Origin: Acanthacorydalis orientalis
Taxonomy: Eukaryota; Arthropoda; Insecta; Megaloptera; Corydalidae
Assembly: GCA_034766995.1 (NCBI GenBank)
Contig: CM068323.1
Coordinates: 22,828,346 to 22,892,345, forward strand
DNA: 64,000 bases
Direction of reading: 5' to 3'
Below are positions 1-11,392 of this stretch, piece after piece (position 1 is the first letter of the stretch; every line of letters begins with the position of its first letter). The notes below the pieces were generated by a model. It had not been told where the DNA came from. It saw nothing but the letters and a program-made list of their open reading frames with translations, and did no database searches. A program made the position numbers and the translations under genes.

Positions 1-1491
1 AACAGTATGAAATTTTTGTCATTTTTTTACATTTTGGCTATTTTAAGCAAGAAAAACGTTTATTTTTGCGTATCCGCCATATCCGCATATCCGCAAAATC
101 CAAAGAAATGCGATTTTGGGGGGTTTATGAGTTATTTTTGGTATTTATTATTATCTTATGATATAGAACATGAGAATACGCATCGAACAGTATGAAATTT
201 TTGTCATTTTTTTACATTTTGGCTATTTTAAGCAAGAAAAACGTTTATTTTTGCGTATCCGCCATATCCGCATATCCGCAAAATCCAAAGAAATGCGATT
301 TTGGGGGGTTTTTGAGTTATTTTTGGTATTTATTATTATCTTATGATATAGAACATGAGAATACGCATCGAACAGTATGAAATTTTTGTCATTTTTTTTA
401 CATTTTGGCTATTTTAAGCAAGAAAAACGTTTATTTTTGCGTATCCGCCATATCCGCATATCCGCAAAATCCAAAGAAATGCGATTTTGGGGGGTTTTTG
501 AGTTATTTTTGGTATTTATTATTATCTTATGATATAGAACATGAGAGTACGCATCGAACAGTATGAAATTTTTGTCATTTTTTTTACATTTTGGCTATTT
601 TAAGCAAGAAAAACGTTTATTTTTGCGTATCCGCCATATCCGCATATCCGCAAAATCCAAAGAAATGCGATTTTGGGGGGTTTATGAGTTATTTTTGGTA
701 TTTATTATTATCTTATGATATAGAACATGAGAGTACGCATCGAACAGTATGAAATTTTTGTCATTTTTTTACATTTTGGCTATTTTAAGCAAGAAAAACG
801 TTTATTTTTGCGTATCCGCCATATCCGCATATCCGCAAAATCCAAAGAAATGCGATTTTGGGGGGTTTTTGAGTTATTTTTGGTATTTATTATTATCTTA
901 TGATATAGAACATGAGAGTACGCATCGAACAGTATGAAATTTTTGTCATTTTTTTTACATTTTGGCTATTTTAAGCAAGAAAAACGTTTATTTTTGCGTA
1001 TCCGCCATATCCGCATATCCGCAAAATCCAAGGAAATGCGATTTTGGGGGGTTTATGAGTTATTTTTGGTATTTATTATTATCTTATGATATAGAACATG
1101 AGAATACGCATCGAACAGTATGAAATTTTTGTCATTTTTTTTACATTTTGGATATTTTAAGCAAGAAAAACGTTTATTTTTGCGTATCCGCCATATCCGC
1201 ATATCCGGAAAATCCAAAGAAATGCGATTTTGGGGGGTTTTTGAGTTATTTTTGGTATTTATTATTATCTTATGATATAGAACATGAGAGTACGCATCGA
1301 ACAGTATGAAATTTTTGTCATTTTTTTTACATTTTGGCTATTTTAAGCAGGAAAAACGTTTATTTTTGCGTATCCGCCATATCCGCATATCCGGAAAATC
1401 CAAAGAAATGCGATTTTGGGGGGTTTTTGAGTTATTTTTGGTATTTATTATTATCTTATGATATAGAACATTAAAATACGCATCGAACAGT
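1..1491 (+). repeat. Forward block of canonical satellite units, left segment
   Basis: Eight units run head to tail from about 1 to 1,491. Diagnostic variants: TTTATGAG or TTTTTGAG after the G6 run, GAATACG or GAGTACG near the end, 7T or 8T. The unit at 934 alone in this segment has CCAAGGAAATG; the units at 1120 and 1306 share CCGGAAAATCC, and 1120 has GGATATTT where most units have GGCTATTT. The last two units therefore already carry edge-type variants. The pair 749-1119 matches the pair 5651-6021 in every variant I compared. Confidence 0.93.
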
Positions 1492-2236
1492 ATGAAATTT
1501 TTGTAATTTTTTTTACATTTTGGATATTTTAAGCAAGAAAAACGTTTTTTTTTGCGGATATTTTGCGGATATTTCGCGGTTTTTGTGACTTTTTTGGTAT
1601 CTATTATGAACAGATGTTAATTTTGACTCATGTATGATATAGTATATTAAAATACGCATCGGATAGTATGAAATAGTTGCCATTTTTATAGCATTTTGAA
1701 TCTTTTAGCCATGAAAAACCTTTATTTTTGTTAATTTTTCGCGTTTTTTGTGACTTTTTCGGTATCTATTATAAACCGATGTCAATTTTGACTCAAGTAT
1801 GAAATAGAACATTAAATAACGCATAGAACAGTATGAAATAGTTGCTAGTTTTATAACATTTTGGGTATTTTATGAAGGAAAAACTGTAATTTTTGCTGAT
1901 TTTTTGCGGTTTTTATGATATTTCCGACATTTATTACGGACAGATATTAATTTAGTCTAGAAATATACATAAAGCATTAAAAGACGAATCGACCAGTATT
2001 AATTAGTTGCCAAATTATCCTACATATCCACAAAATAAGCAATATCCGTAATATCCACCATATACGAAATATCCGCATTATCCGCAATATCAAAAAAATG
2101 TGATTTTTTGCAGTTTATTTGATATTTCTTACATATTTTATGGACTGATATTAATTTTAAATAAGATATGATATAGAACAATTATATACGCATCGACCGG
2201 TATGAAATAGTTGCCATTTTTAAAACAATTTGGATA
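1492..2236 (+). repeat. Divergent array edge, first copy
   Basis: From 1,492 the unit decays. The G6 segment is replaced by GCGGATATTTCGCGG and TTTTTGTGACTTTTT, with GGTATCTATTA and a TTAATTTTGACTC segment absent from canonical units. At least four degenerate units of roughly 160 bp follow, each still anchored by GTATGAAATAGTTG. The same order of variants recurs at 6,207-6,951 and, on the opposite strand, at about 2,237-2,640. The text stops matching the right-hand copy after GGATATTTTAT at about 2,236, where it switches strand. Confidence 0.88.
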
Positions 2237-3040
2237 TTTTATATATTGCGGATATGGCGGATATTGAGGATATGGCGGATATGGTTTATTTTGTTGATAT
2301 GTAGGATATTTTGGTAACTAGTTAATACTGGTCGATTCGTCTTTTAATGCTTTATGTATATTTCTAGACAAAATTAACATCGGTCCATAATAAATGTCGG
2401 AAATATCAAAAAAACCGCAAAATATCTGCAAAAATTTCCGTTATTCCTTCATAAAATATGCAAAATGTTATAAAACTAGCAACTATTTCATACCGTTCGA
2501 TGCGTATTCTCATGTTTTATATCGTAAAAGAGACAAAATTAACATAGGTTCATAATTGATACCGAAAAAGTGACAAAAACCGCGAAATATCCGCAAAACA
2601 TCCGCAAAAATAAACGTTTTTCTTGCTTAAAATATCCAAAATGTAAAAAAAATGACAAAAATTTCATACTGTTCGATGCGTATTCTCATGTTCTATATCA
2701 TAAGATAATAATAAATACCAAAAATAACTCAAAAACCCCCCAAAATCGCATTTCTTTGGATTTTGCGGATATGCGGATACGGCGGATACGCAAAAATAAA
2801 CGTTTTTCTTGCTTAAAATATCCAAAATGTAAAAAAAATAACAAAAATTTCATACTGTTCGATGCGTATTCTAATGTTCTATATCATAAGATAATAAAAA
2901 ATACCAAAAATAACTGAAAAACCCGTAAAAATCGCATTTTTTTGGATTTTGCGGATATGCGGATATGGCGGATATGCGGATATGGCGGATATGGCGGATA
3001 TTGCGGATATGGCGGATACGGCGGATATGATATCCGCCGC
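2237..3040 (-). repeat. Inverted segment of the satellite (edge plus two canonical units)
   Basis: Read on the reverse strand this is: start of the head-to-head palindrome, two near-canonical units (reverse starts near 2,853 and 2,668), then the divergent edge. It carries AAGACGAATCGACCAGT, the same landmark found forward at about 1,982 and 6,698. The reverse copy begins inside the edge sequence, so forward bases about 2,091-2,236 have no inverted partner and would form the loop of the inverted repeat 1,492-2,090 / 2,240-2,850. Confidence 0.9.
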
Positions 3041-3140
3041 GGATATGATATCCGCCGCGGATATGATATCCGCCGTATCCGCCATATCCGCATTATCCGC
3101 CATATCCGCAATATCCGCGTATCCGCCATATCCGCATATC
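2942..3140. repeat. 9-bp minisatellite and head-to-head palindromic centre
   Basis: About 20 tandem copies of an 8-9-bp word (GCGGATAT / GGCGGATAT on the left, ATATCCGCC / ATATCCGC on the right). The strand of the word flips at the centre. Three consecutive near-palindromes of the form GGCGGATAT-G-ATATCCGCC, 18 bp apart with CCGCGG between them, sit at about 3,020-3,072; the symmetry axis is close to base 3,047. Each normal unit holds only three such words, so this looks like a local expansion of that short core at the inversion point. Confidence 0.92.
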
Positions 3141-6100
3141 CGCAAAATCCAAAAAAATGCGATTTTTGGGGGTTTTTGAGTTATTTTTGGTATTTTTTAT
3201 TATCTTATCATATAGAACATGAGAATACGCATCGAACAGTATGAAATTTTTGTCATTTTTTTTACATTTTGGCTATTTTATGCAAGAAAAACGTTTATTT
3301 TTGCGTATCCGCCATATCCGCATATCCGCAAAATCCAAATAAATGCGATTTTGGGGGGTTTTTGAGTTATTTTTGGTATTTATTATTATCTTATGATATA
3401 GAACATGAGAATACGCATCGAACAGTATGAAATTTTTGTCATTTTTTTTACATTTTGGCTATTTTAAGCAAGAAAAACGTTTATTTTTGCGTATCCGCCA
3501 TATCCGCATATCCGCAAAATCCAAAGAAATGCGATTTTGGGGGGTTTATGAGTTATTTTTGGTATTTATTATTATCTTATGATATAGAACATGAGAATAC
3601 GCATCGAACAGTATGAAATTTTTGTCATTTTTTTTACATTTTGGCTATTTTAAGCAAGAAAAACGTTTATTTTTGCGTATCCGCCATATCCGCATATCCG
3701 CAAAATCCAAAGAAATGCGATTTTGGGGGGTTTATGAGTTATTTTTGGTATTTATTATTATCTTATGATATAGAACATGAGAATACGCATCGAACAGTAT
3801 GAAATTTTTGTCATTTTTTTACATTTTGGCTATTTTAAGCAAGAAAAACGTTTATTTTTGCGTATCCGCCATATCCGCATATCCGCAAAATCCAAAGAAA
3901 TGCGATTTTGGGGGGTTTATGAGTTATTTTTGGTATTTATTATTATCTTATGATATAGAACATGAGAATACGCATCGAACAGTATGAAATTTTTGTCATT
4001 TTTTTACATTTTGTCTATTTTAAGCAAGAAAAACGTTTATTTTTGCGTATCCGCCATATCCGCATATCCGCAAAATCCAAAGAAATGCGATTTTGGGGGG
4101 TTTTTGAGTTATTTTTGGTATTTATTATTATCTTATGATATAGAACATGAGAATACGCATCGAACAGTATGAAATTTTTGTCATTTTTTTACATTTTGGC
4201 TATTTTAAGCAAGAAAAACGTTTATTTTTGCGTATCCGCCATATCCGCATATCCGCAAAATCCAAAGAAATGCGATTTTGGGGGGTTTATGAGTTATTTT
4301 TGGTATTTATTATTATCTTATGATATAGAACATGAGAGTACGCATCGAACAGTATGAAATTTTTGTCATTTTTTTACATTTTGGCTATTTTAAGCAAGAA
4401 AAACGTTTATTTTTGCGTATCCGCCATATCCGCATATCCGCAAAATCCAAAGAAATGCGATTTTGGGGGGTTTTTGAGTTATTTTTGGTATTTATTATTA
4501 TCTTATGATATAGAACATGAGAATACGCATCGAACAGTATGAAATTTTTGTCATTTTTTTTACATTTTGGCTATTTTATGCAAGAAAAACGTTTATTTTT
4601 GCGTATCCGCCATATCCGCATATCCGCAAAATCCAAAGAAATGCGATTTTGGGGGGTTTTTGAGTTATTTTTGGTATTTATTATTATCTTATGATATAGA
4701 ACATGAGAATACGCATCGAACAGTATGAAATTTTTGTCATTTTTTTTACATTTTGGCTATTTTAAGCAAGAAAAACGTTTATTTTTGCGTATCCGCCATA
4801 TCCGCATATCCGCAAAATCCAAAGAAATGCGATTTTGGGGGGTTTATGAGTTATTTTTGGTATTTATTATTATCTTATGATATAGAACATGAGAATACGC
4901 ATCGAACAGTATGAAATTTTTGTCATTTTTTTACATTTTGGCTATTTTAAGCAAGAAAAACGTTTATTTTTGCGTATCCGCCATATCCGCATATCCGCAA
5001 AATCCAAAGAAATGCGATTTTGGGGGGTTTATGAGTTATTTTTGGTATTTATTATTATCTTATGATATAGAACATGAGAATACGCATCGAACAGTATGAA
5101 ATTTTTGTCATTTTTTTACATTTTGGCTATTTTAAGCAAGAAAAACGTTTATTTTTGCGTATCCGCCATATCCGCATATCCGCAAAATCCAAAGAAATGC
5201 GATTTTGGGGGGTTTATGAGTTATTTTTGGTATTTATTATTATCTTATGATATAGAACATGAGAATACGCATCGAACAGTATGAAATTTTTGTCATTTTT
5301 TTACATTTTGTCTATTTTAAGCAAGAAAAACGTTTATTTTTGCGTATCCGCCATATCCGCATATCCGCAAAATCCAAAGAAATGCGATTTTGGGGGGTTT
5401 TTGAGTTATTTTTGGTATTTATTATTATCTTATGATATAGAACATGAGAATACGCATCGAACAGTATGAAATTTTTGTCATTTTTTTACATTTTGGCTAT
5501 TTTAAGCAAGAAAAACGTTTATTTTTGCGTATCCGCCATATCCGCATATCCGCAAAATCCAAAGAAATGCGATTTTGGGGGGTTTATGAGTTATTTTTGG
5601 TATTTATTATTATCTTATGATATAGAACATGAGAGTACGCATCGAACAGTATGAAATTTTTGTCATTTTTTTACATTTTGGCTATTTTAAGCAAGAAAAA
5701 CGTTTATTTTTGCGTATCCGCCATATCCGCATATCCGCAAAATCCAAAGAAATGCGATTTTGGGGGGTTTTTGAGTTATTTTTGGTATTTATTATTATCT
5801 TATGATATAGAACATGAGAGTACGCATCGAACAGTATGAAATTTTTGTCATTTTTTTTACATTTTGGCTATTTTAAGCAAGAAAAACGTTTATTTTTGCG
5901 TATCCGCCATATCCGCATATCCGCAAAATCCAAGGAAATGCGATTTTGGGGGGTTTATGAGTTATTTTTGGTATTTATTATTATCTTATGATATAGAACA
6001 TGAGAATACGCATCGAACAGTATGAAATTTTTGTCATTTTTTTACATTTTGGCTATTTTAAGCAAGAAAAACGTTTATTTTTGCGTATCCGCCATATCCG

Positions 6101-6206
6101 CATATCCGCAAAATCCAAAGAAATGCGATTTTGGGGGGTTTTTGAGTTATTTTTGGTATTTATTATTATCTTATGATATAGAACATGAGAATACGCATCG
6201 AACAGT
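3053..6206 (+). repeat. Forward block of canonical units with seven-unit higher-order repeat
   Basis: Seventeen forward units, counting the partial one at the palindrome. Scoring each by 7T/8T, GGCTATTT/TGTCTATTT, ATTTTATGC/ATTTTAAGC, TTTATGAG/TTTTTGAG and GAATACG/GAGTACG, units 3241-4353 match units 4539-5650 in order. The exceptions are one T-run length (8T at 3613, 7T at 4911) and the CAAATAAATG variant at 3241. The seventh pair (4354 and 5651) differs only in GAATACG versus GAGTACG. The TGTCTATTT variant occurs only at 3984 and 5281, exactly seven units apart. This is a higher-order repeat of about 1,297 bp. Confidence 0.88.
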
Positions 6207-6985
6207 ATGAAATTTTTGTCATTTTTTTTACATTTTGGATATTTTAAGCAAGAAAAACGTTTTTTTTTGCGGATATTTTGCGGATATTTCGCGGTTTTTG
6301 TGACTTTTTTGGTATCTATTATAAACCGATGTTAATTTTGAATCACATATGATATAGTACATTAAAATACGCATCGGACAGTATGAAATAGTTGACATTT
6401 TTATAACATTTTGGATATTTTAGCCATGAAAAACCTTTATTTTTGTTAATTTTTCGCGGTTTTTGTGACTTTTTCGGTATCTATTATAAACCGATGTCAA
6501 TTTTGACTCAAGTATGAAATAGAACATTAAATAACGCATAGAACAGTACGAAATAGTTGCTAGTTTTATAACATTTTGGATATTTTATGTAGGAAAAACG
6601 GTAATTTTTGCGGATTTTTTGCGGTTTTTTTGATATTTCCGACTATTACTTCGGACCGATGTTAATTTTGTCTAGAAATATACATAAAGCATTAAAAGAC
6701 GAATCGACCAGTGGTAATTATTTACCACAATATCCTAAATATCAAAAACATAAGCCATATCCGCCATATACGAAATATCCGCAATAACCGCCATATCTAA
6801 GAAAAATGTGTTTTTTTGCAGTTTTTTGATATTTGCGGTATTTATTATTATCCGATTTTAATTTGGTGTAAGATATCATATAGACCAATTAAATATGCAT
6901 CGATCGGTATGAAATAGTTGCCCTTTATATAACAATTTGGATATTTTATGAAGGATAAACGGTTGTTTTTTCGTCTTGTTTGATA
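6207..6985 (+). repeat. Divergent array edge, second copy, and end of the satellite
   Basis: The unit starting at 6,207 turns into the same decayed sequence as 1,492-2,236: GCGGATATTTTGCGG, then TTTTTGTGACTTTTT, TCTAGAAATATACATAAAGC and AAGACGAATCGACCAGT. Here it continues beyond the 2,236 switch point, through GGATATTTTATGAAGGA, and fades out near 6,985. What follows, a short unrelated segment with TGTGTGCACGGAACG and then a (TA)n tract, is the right boundary of the array. Confidence 0.88.
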
Positions 6986-7027
6986 TCTAAGTAGAAATAA
7001 TGTGTGCACGGAACGATACACATTACT

Positions 7028-7029
<2 letters not shown>

Positions 7030-7087
<58 letters not shown>

Positions 7088-7132
7088 GTATGTATATATA
7101 TATATATGTATATATTTATATATATATATATA
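7030..7132. repeat. (TA)n tract with TGTA interruptions at the satellite border
   Basis: About 100 bp of alternating TA broken by TGTATGTA, TGTATATA and TTTATA. It lies within about 50 bp of the end of the satellite, the closest (TA)n tract to the array edge. Confidence 0.95.
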
Positions 7133-9574
7133 ACAAATAACAAATCAATCAAAAATGTATTAATTAAAAAACCTTGTCAATAATTAAGTAAATATAATAA
7201 ATGTTAAAATTCATATAAATTCTAATATTGCAACCACATTTATCTTTCTGAGTGAAAAGAGCAAAAACAATGTATTAGTATTACAACCCTGTCAATTTTC
7301 ATGTAATCAAAGTTTCCACTTGTGAAACACAAACTCGTTGCGTTATTATAGGGGCAGAAATATTTCTCAACTTGTCACCTCACTCCGCGTTCATTTCAAC
7401 ACCATTTGTTTTTTCCTAATTAGCACGCTATTGGATTGTCACGTTCTACTGTTGGTACTCCACTATGGAAATTATTACGTTTATGCTTTGTGTCTACTAG
7501 ACCACGTTTCTTGTAATATACCATATTATTAATTGATGACTGTTTCTATGAGATAAAATTACAATTATCTTTTTATATAAGCGTTATTCGGGTTACATTA
7601 GTGAAGGCAGTGCCAAAATATTCAATTTTAATTAGAAATATGTATTTTTGTATTAAAGTTTATTTATATATATATATATATATAACTGTATAAAAATAAA
7701 TTGTTATTATAGTGGAGTAAATATTATTATTTGATTATAAAACAATGAAAAATAAAAAACTAAATGGAATAAAAGGTAAAAACAAAAATTTATATAAAAA
7801 GAGATGATTTTTTTAATAGAAAATTACAGAAGCTGTAAATATTTTTAAACTATCTATTTAATCATTTCAATACGATGGGATATCTTGTATGAAATTTATA
7901 GGGAATGTTCGATCTCATATGTAATGAATCTCTAGGAATACAAATGCACAAAAAGAACTCTAACTACTTAATAATATTCGGTTTTGGATGCGTTAATTTA
8001 AAATTACCTGCTATGATATTATAGTAATGTTCATTTGATATCAGAAGTATTCATTACATGACAGTAGTGCTCATATAAAATATTATACATAAAACTAGTC
8101 TTAAGATTTTCTTCTATAACTTCTTAACTTCTATAGCTGATATTTGAGTGGGGCTAATTTCAGGTAGTGATAATTGTAGGAAGTGGTAAACGATTATCTG
8201 TAAGTTGTTAGAGTTGTAAATAAATCTAAATAATAATTGAAAGAATAGTAGACAATATAGCCTTAACACTGTGGCGAAAATAACTTTTACAAATGATTTT
8301 TTTTTCACATGCACTCATACGGTCTGTACCATAGTACTCTGAGGTTGATGGAATAGCCATTTAAATGCATATGAGCAAAAATTGAAAATAATTAACAGCG
8401 ATTTTATTGAACATTTTAGATAAGAAATATGTTTATAGTTTATGGGATGAGAAAAATCATCTGTGAAAGAAGAGTAGACGTCTGAAAAAGAAAGGTAAAT
8501 ACTGCTCAATGTTCCATGATATAATTAGAATTATGGATTTTGAATTATATAAATAAATGTAGATAAAATAATAAATCAAATATATACAATAATAAATAAA
8601 TAAAAAAAAATTACCAATGTCATAAAATAGATAAACTCGTTATATTTTAACAAGGCTTGTTCCAATATGTTTTATAAATCATATCATCTATCGAATATGA
8701 TTTGAAAAATGAAAATTATTTTCGAAAATTTATAAAACAATATGTACATTTTTCAGTCACGAGCTTTGTATTTATTTGAGCTTGTGTCAAATTTCATGAT
8801 ATATGTTATGCTAAACTCTACTGGCGTTTCAATGAACACAGATCATTAGTAAAATGAAATATTTATTTTTTGTGTTTCTATTGCAAAAATTCTTTGTTGT
8901 TTTTTTTCTATGATATATTTGCTTGTGTGGTAGATACAAAAATACTCGTTTCAATTTTTCAAATAAAAATGATTTATTAAATCTACAATATTTATAAACG
9001 CACGCATATTATATTACTTAAAAATGACTCTGAAAAATATTTATCACTTATTAATATTTACTTTAGTATTAAAAACAAATATATAGAATTAATTTTTGAT
9101 TATAATTATCAAATCAGTCGATGCTAGTTTGAATTTAATGAGATTTTTACAGTCGATTTTGATGAGATACATTTTTATACACTACTATTTTTGAAAAGTG
9201 ACAGGGTCCGTTCATTTTTGTCAATATAAGCTTTACAGATCATGTTCTGTAAAAGAAAACTATAAATTAAACAATATTTTGTATATTATGATTTGATCAA
9301 ATGATTTAAATTTATAAGCTTTTCAATTAATTAATATATAAATAGATTTTTCTGAATTATATATAGGACAGTTTATTAATTAATTTAGTACTATTTGGGT
9401 TACTATTTCTGTTGTATTTTTGTAAAATATATGTCAAAAAATAAACTGTTGATTTATTAATTTGAATTTTTTTGTATTGACCATTAATAAAGCTGTTTGT
9501 ATTTGAAATATTTGCAAAATGTTTCAGAGAAAATAGATATGTTTAAAAATATAACATTATGTAAACTCATGATA
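7133..9574. other. AT-rich single-copy DNA, no gene seen
   Basis: All frames are closed by frequent stops; the longest open frames (60-66 codons, for example 7,338-7,532 and 8,114-8,509 reverse) have random-looking, AT-driven translations. A short (TA)10 lies at about 7,665-7,684. The stretch 7,320-7,530 has slightly more G+C than its surroundings but no splice or start signal I would defend. Confidence 0.7.
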
Positions 9575-9601
9575 GTATATATATATATATATATATATAT
9601 A
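9575..9601. repeat. (TA)13 microsatellite
   Basis: Pure TA alternation. Just downstream (about 9,640-9,730) is a small segment richer in G+C containing CCAACCCTGCCAATGTGGCC; no gene was recognised there. Confidence 0.93.
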
Positions 9602-9730
9602 AATGTATATATAGGCTGAAAATTATATTGCTACACTATCTGCTTTCTCATAATGTTCATTGCCAACCCTGCCAATGTGGCCGACACGATCTGTACGTGA
9701 GTTGGAGTACGTTATCATGTAAATGATCCC

Positions 9731-10705
9731 ACCACATGAATAATTAACTAATTTAAAGTCGAGATATCATTTGAGCATACTTTAACAGGAACACTGAATA
9801 TCTATTTAGAAGTATTCTTTGGGTTTTTGTCACACTATTCGGTATTTGCGAGAAGAATACATGATAGGTTGTATAAGAATGATATATTCATTGGAAATCC
9901 ATTTGGTAGATAAGAACAAGACGTGTATACTAGTTAATATAAATCGTATGTAAATTTGATGTTAAAAAATATATTTGTTTTTTTTTTTTAATTCGTAATT
10001 GGATTTAATTTAACAGTATATGCTAGTAAATGTGATTTTCTGTTCGATCGTCATGTTTAAATATAAAAAGTATGGCTATTTATTTTAAAAATAATTCTAA
10101 AATTCTGATAATAAGGTTTCTCTTCAGTTATGATACTATTTTTGTGAAAATTCAACTCTTATTATTTTTATCTATGAAATGACAAAGTTTATTGAACTGA
10201 AAAAGGATTGGATCCAAAAAAATTCATAATATAATTCGCAAACTTACTGAAAGACAACTTAGTTATCTAACAATTATTTTATTTATTTGATATTTCGGTA
10301 TGTTTGTTTCATTATTAAATACTTGTATACGCGAGAGGTACGTACATAGTTTACAATATTTGTTTTCTAATCATTCTTAAACAAAACAATATAAAAGGTA
10401 ACTGATACTTTGATAAAACTGTCTGACAAAAAATGTATCTTACAGTGAACTTCTTGATAAAACCATGTACTTTTAGATCGATTTATCAATTATTTATTAC
10501 ATGTGATTTTTATTTTAAGCATTTTTTGTTGCTATCTTTTATATTATTTACTGAGATATTTCACTTTCTTATTTTTAGTATTTTCATAATTCGTGAACGT
10601 TCAATAGTGATATGAATGAAAAAGCTTTAACGTTTTTCCATAAATTTTATTATTTTCTTAACAACAAAAAAATATATTGGGACTTGTACTGGTTTAACTC
10701 TGATT

Positions 10706-10708
<3 letters not shown>
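9731..10708. other. AT-rich non-coding DNA
   Basis: No ORF with coding character. The 60-codon frame at 10,433-10,615 translates to Phe/Ile/Tyr-rich low-complexity protein expected from AT-rich noise. Confidence 0.65.

Positions 10709-10752
<44 letters not shown>
10709..10752. repeat. (TA)22 microsatellite
   Basis: Uninterrupted TA dinucleotides; they cause the poly-Tyr/Ile stretch of the open frame across this site. Confidence 0.95.
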
Positions 10753-10754
<2 letters not shown>

Positions 10755-11350
10755 GATGTATGTGTATTATCGTCACGTGGTAGATACAGTCCCTAGAGAC
10801 CAGATATTGAACAGCGTTAAAACATGAACGATGTAGATATTATATTTTCTGCTTTTGTTCTGTTCATTTTTTTTTTGTTTTTATCCTTTTGTCAGATGTA
10901 TTTATATACCGGTAGCACAGTTATAATTCTTTATTGCTTTTTCGTGTTTTCGTACGTTATGATGTGTGCTATTAAATTAAGAGATGTTATATTATTAATG
11001 CTGACCGGATGATATGCATTACGTTTTATCTGCTCTACGATTATAAATTACATATTTATGATTCGGTATTAATTGCTATGTGTTTGATGATAATGTCGAA
11101 AATGAACAATATGAATCTTCTAACGAATTCTCTTTTCATTTCAGTTCGTTCGCTGTATGTTGTATTTCATTGGATTGGAGTCGAAGTACATGAAATACAT
11201 CGAACGAAATAAAAATAATTCAATGGTATAAATAGAGTTAACAACGATGCGATTCAAGTGTCGGTTTTATGACTACAGTACTTAATAAATATTTGTCGCT
11301 TGTGGATAATTTTCATTTCATAGGAATGAGCAAAAAGTTTATAAGTAATA

Positions 11351-11354
<4 letters not shown>

Positions 11355-11390
<36 letters not shown>
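11355..11390. repeat. (TA)18 microsatellite
   Basis: Uninterrupted TA run between GTAATAGTTT and AGTACAATAT. Confidence 0.95.

Positions 11391-11392
<2 letters not shown>

Larger units (their letters stand above)
1..6985. repeat. Satellite array, 185/186-bp unit, with two internal inversions
   Basis: The tandem unit starts GTATGAAATTTTTGTC and ends near ACGCATCGAACA. It holds a core of three TATCCGC-type repeats, a G6 run and the motif TTATCTTATGATATAGAAC. Unit length is 185 bp when a T-run has seven T and 186 bp when it has eight. Forward unit starts can be read at 7, 192, 377, 563, 749, 934, 1120, 1306 and 1492, then 3241, 3427, 3613, 3799, 3984, 4169, 4354, 4539, 4725, 4911, 5096, 5281, 5466, 5651, 5836, 6022 and 6207. 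Between about 2,237 and 3,040 the units lie on the other strand. Neighbouring canonical units differ at only a few bases, while units near 1.5-2.2 kb and 6.2-7.0 kb are strongly diverged, which is normal for satellite edges. The array is cut by the left window end. I do not recognise the family; a centromeric or pericentromeric place is an inference only. Confidence 0.95.

Noticed and set aside
2570..3244. ORFs of 76-115 codons with SAISAI or MADMAD repeats around the palindrome
   Set aside because: They only translate the 9-bp minisatellite in several frames and both strands.
7..6210. Tandem 62-codon ORFs read as a multigene family of small proteins
   Set aside because: They are an effect of the satellite period; frames break in 8T units, and all variants seen between units change the amino acid, so nothing suggests selection on protein.
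1..6985. CRISPR-like array
   Set aside because: Units are 185 bp and near-identical throughout, with no repeat/spacer split and no cas genes; the sequence is eukaryotic in character.
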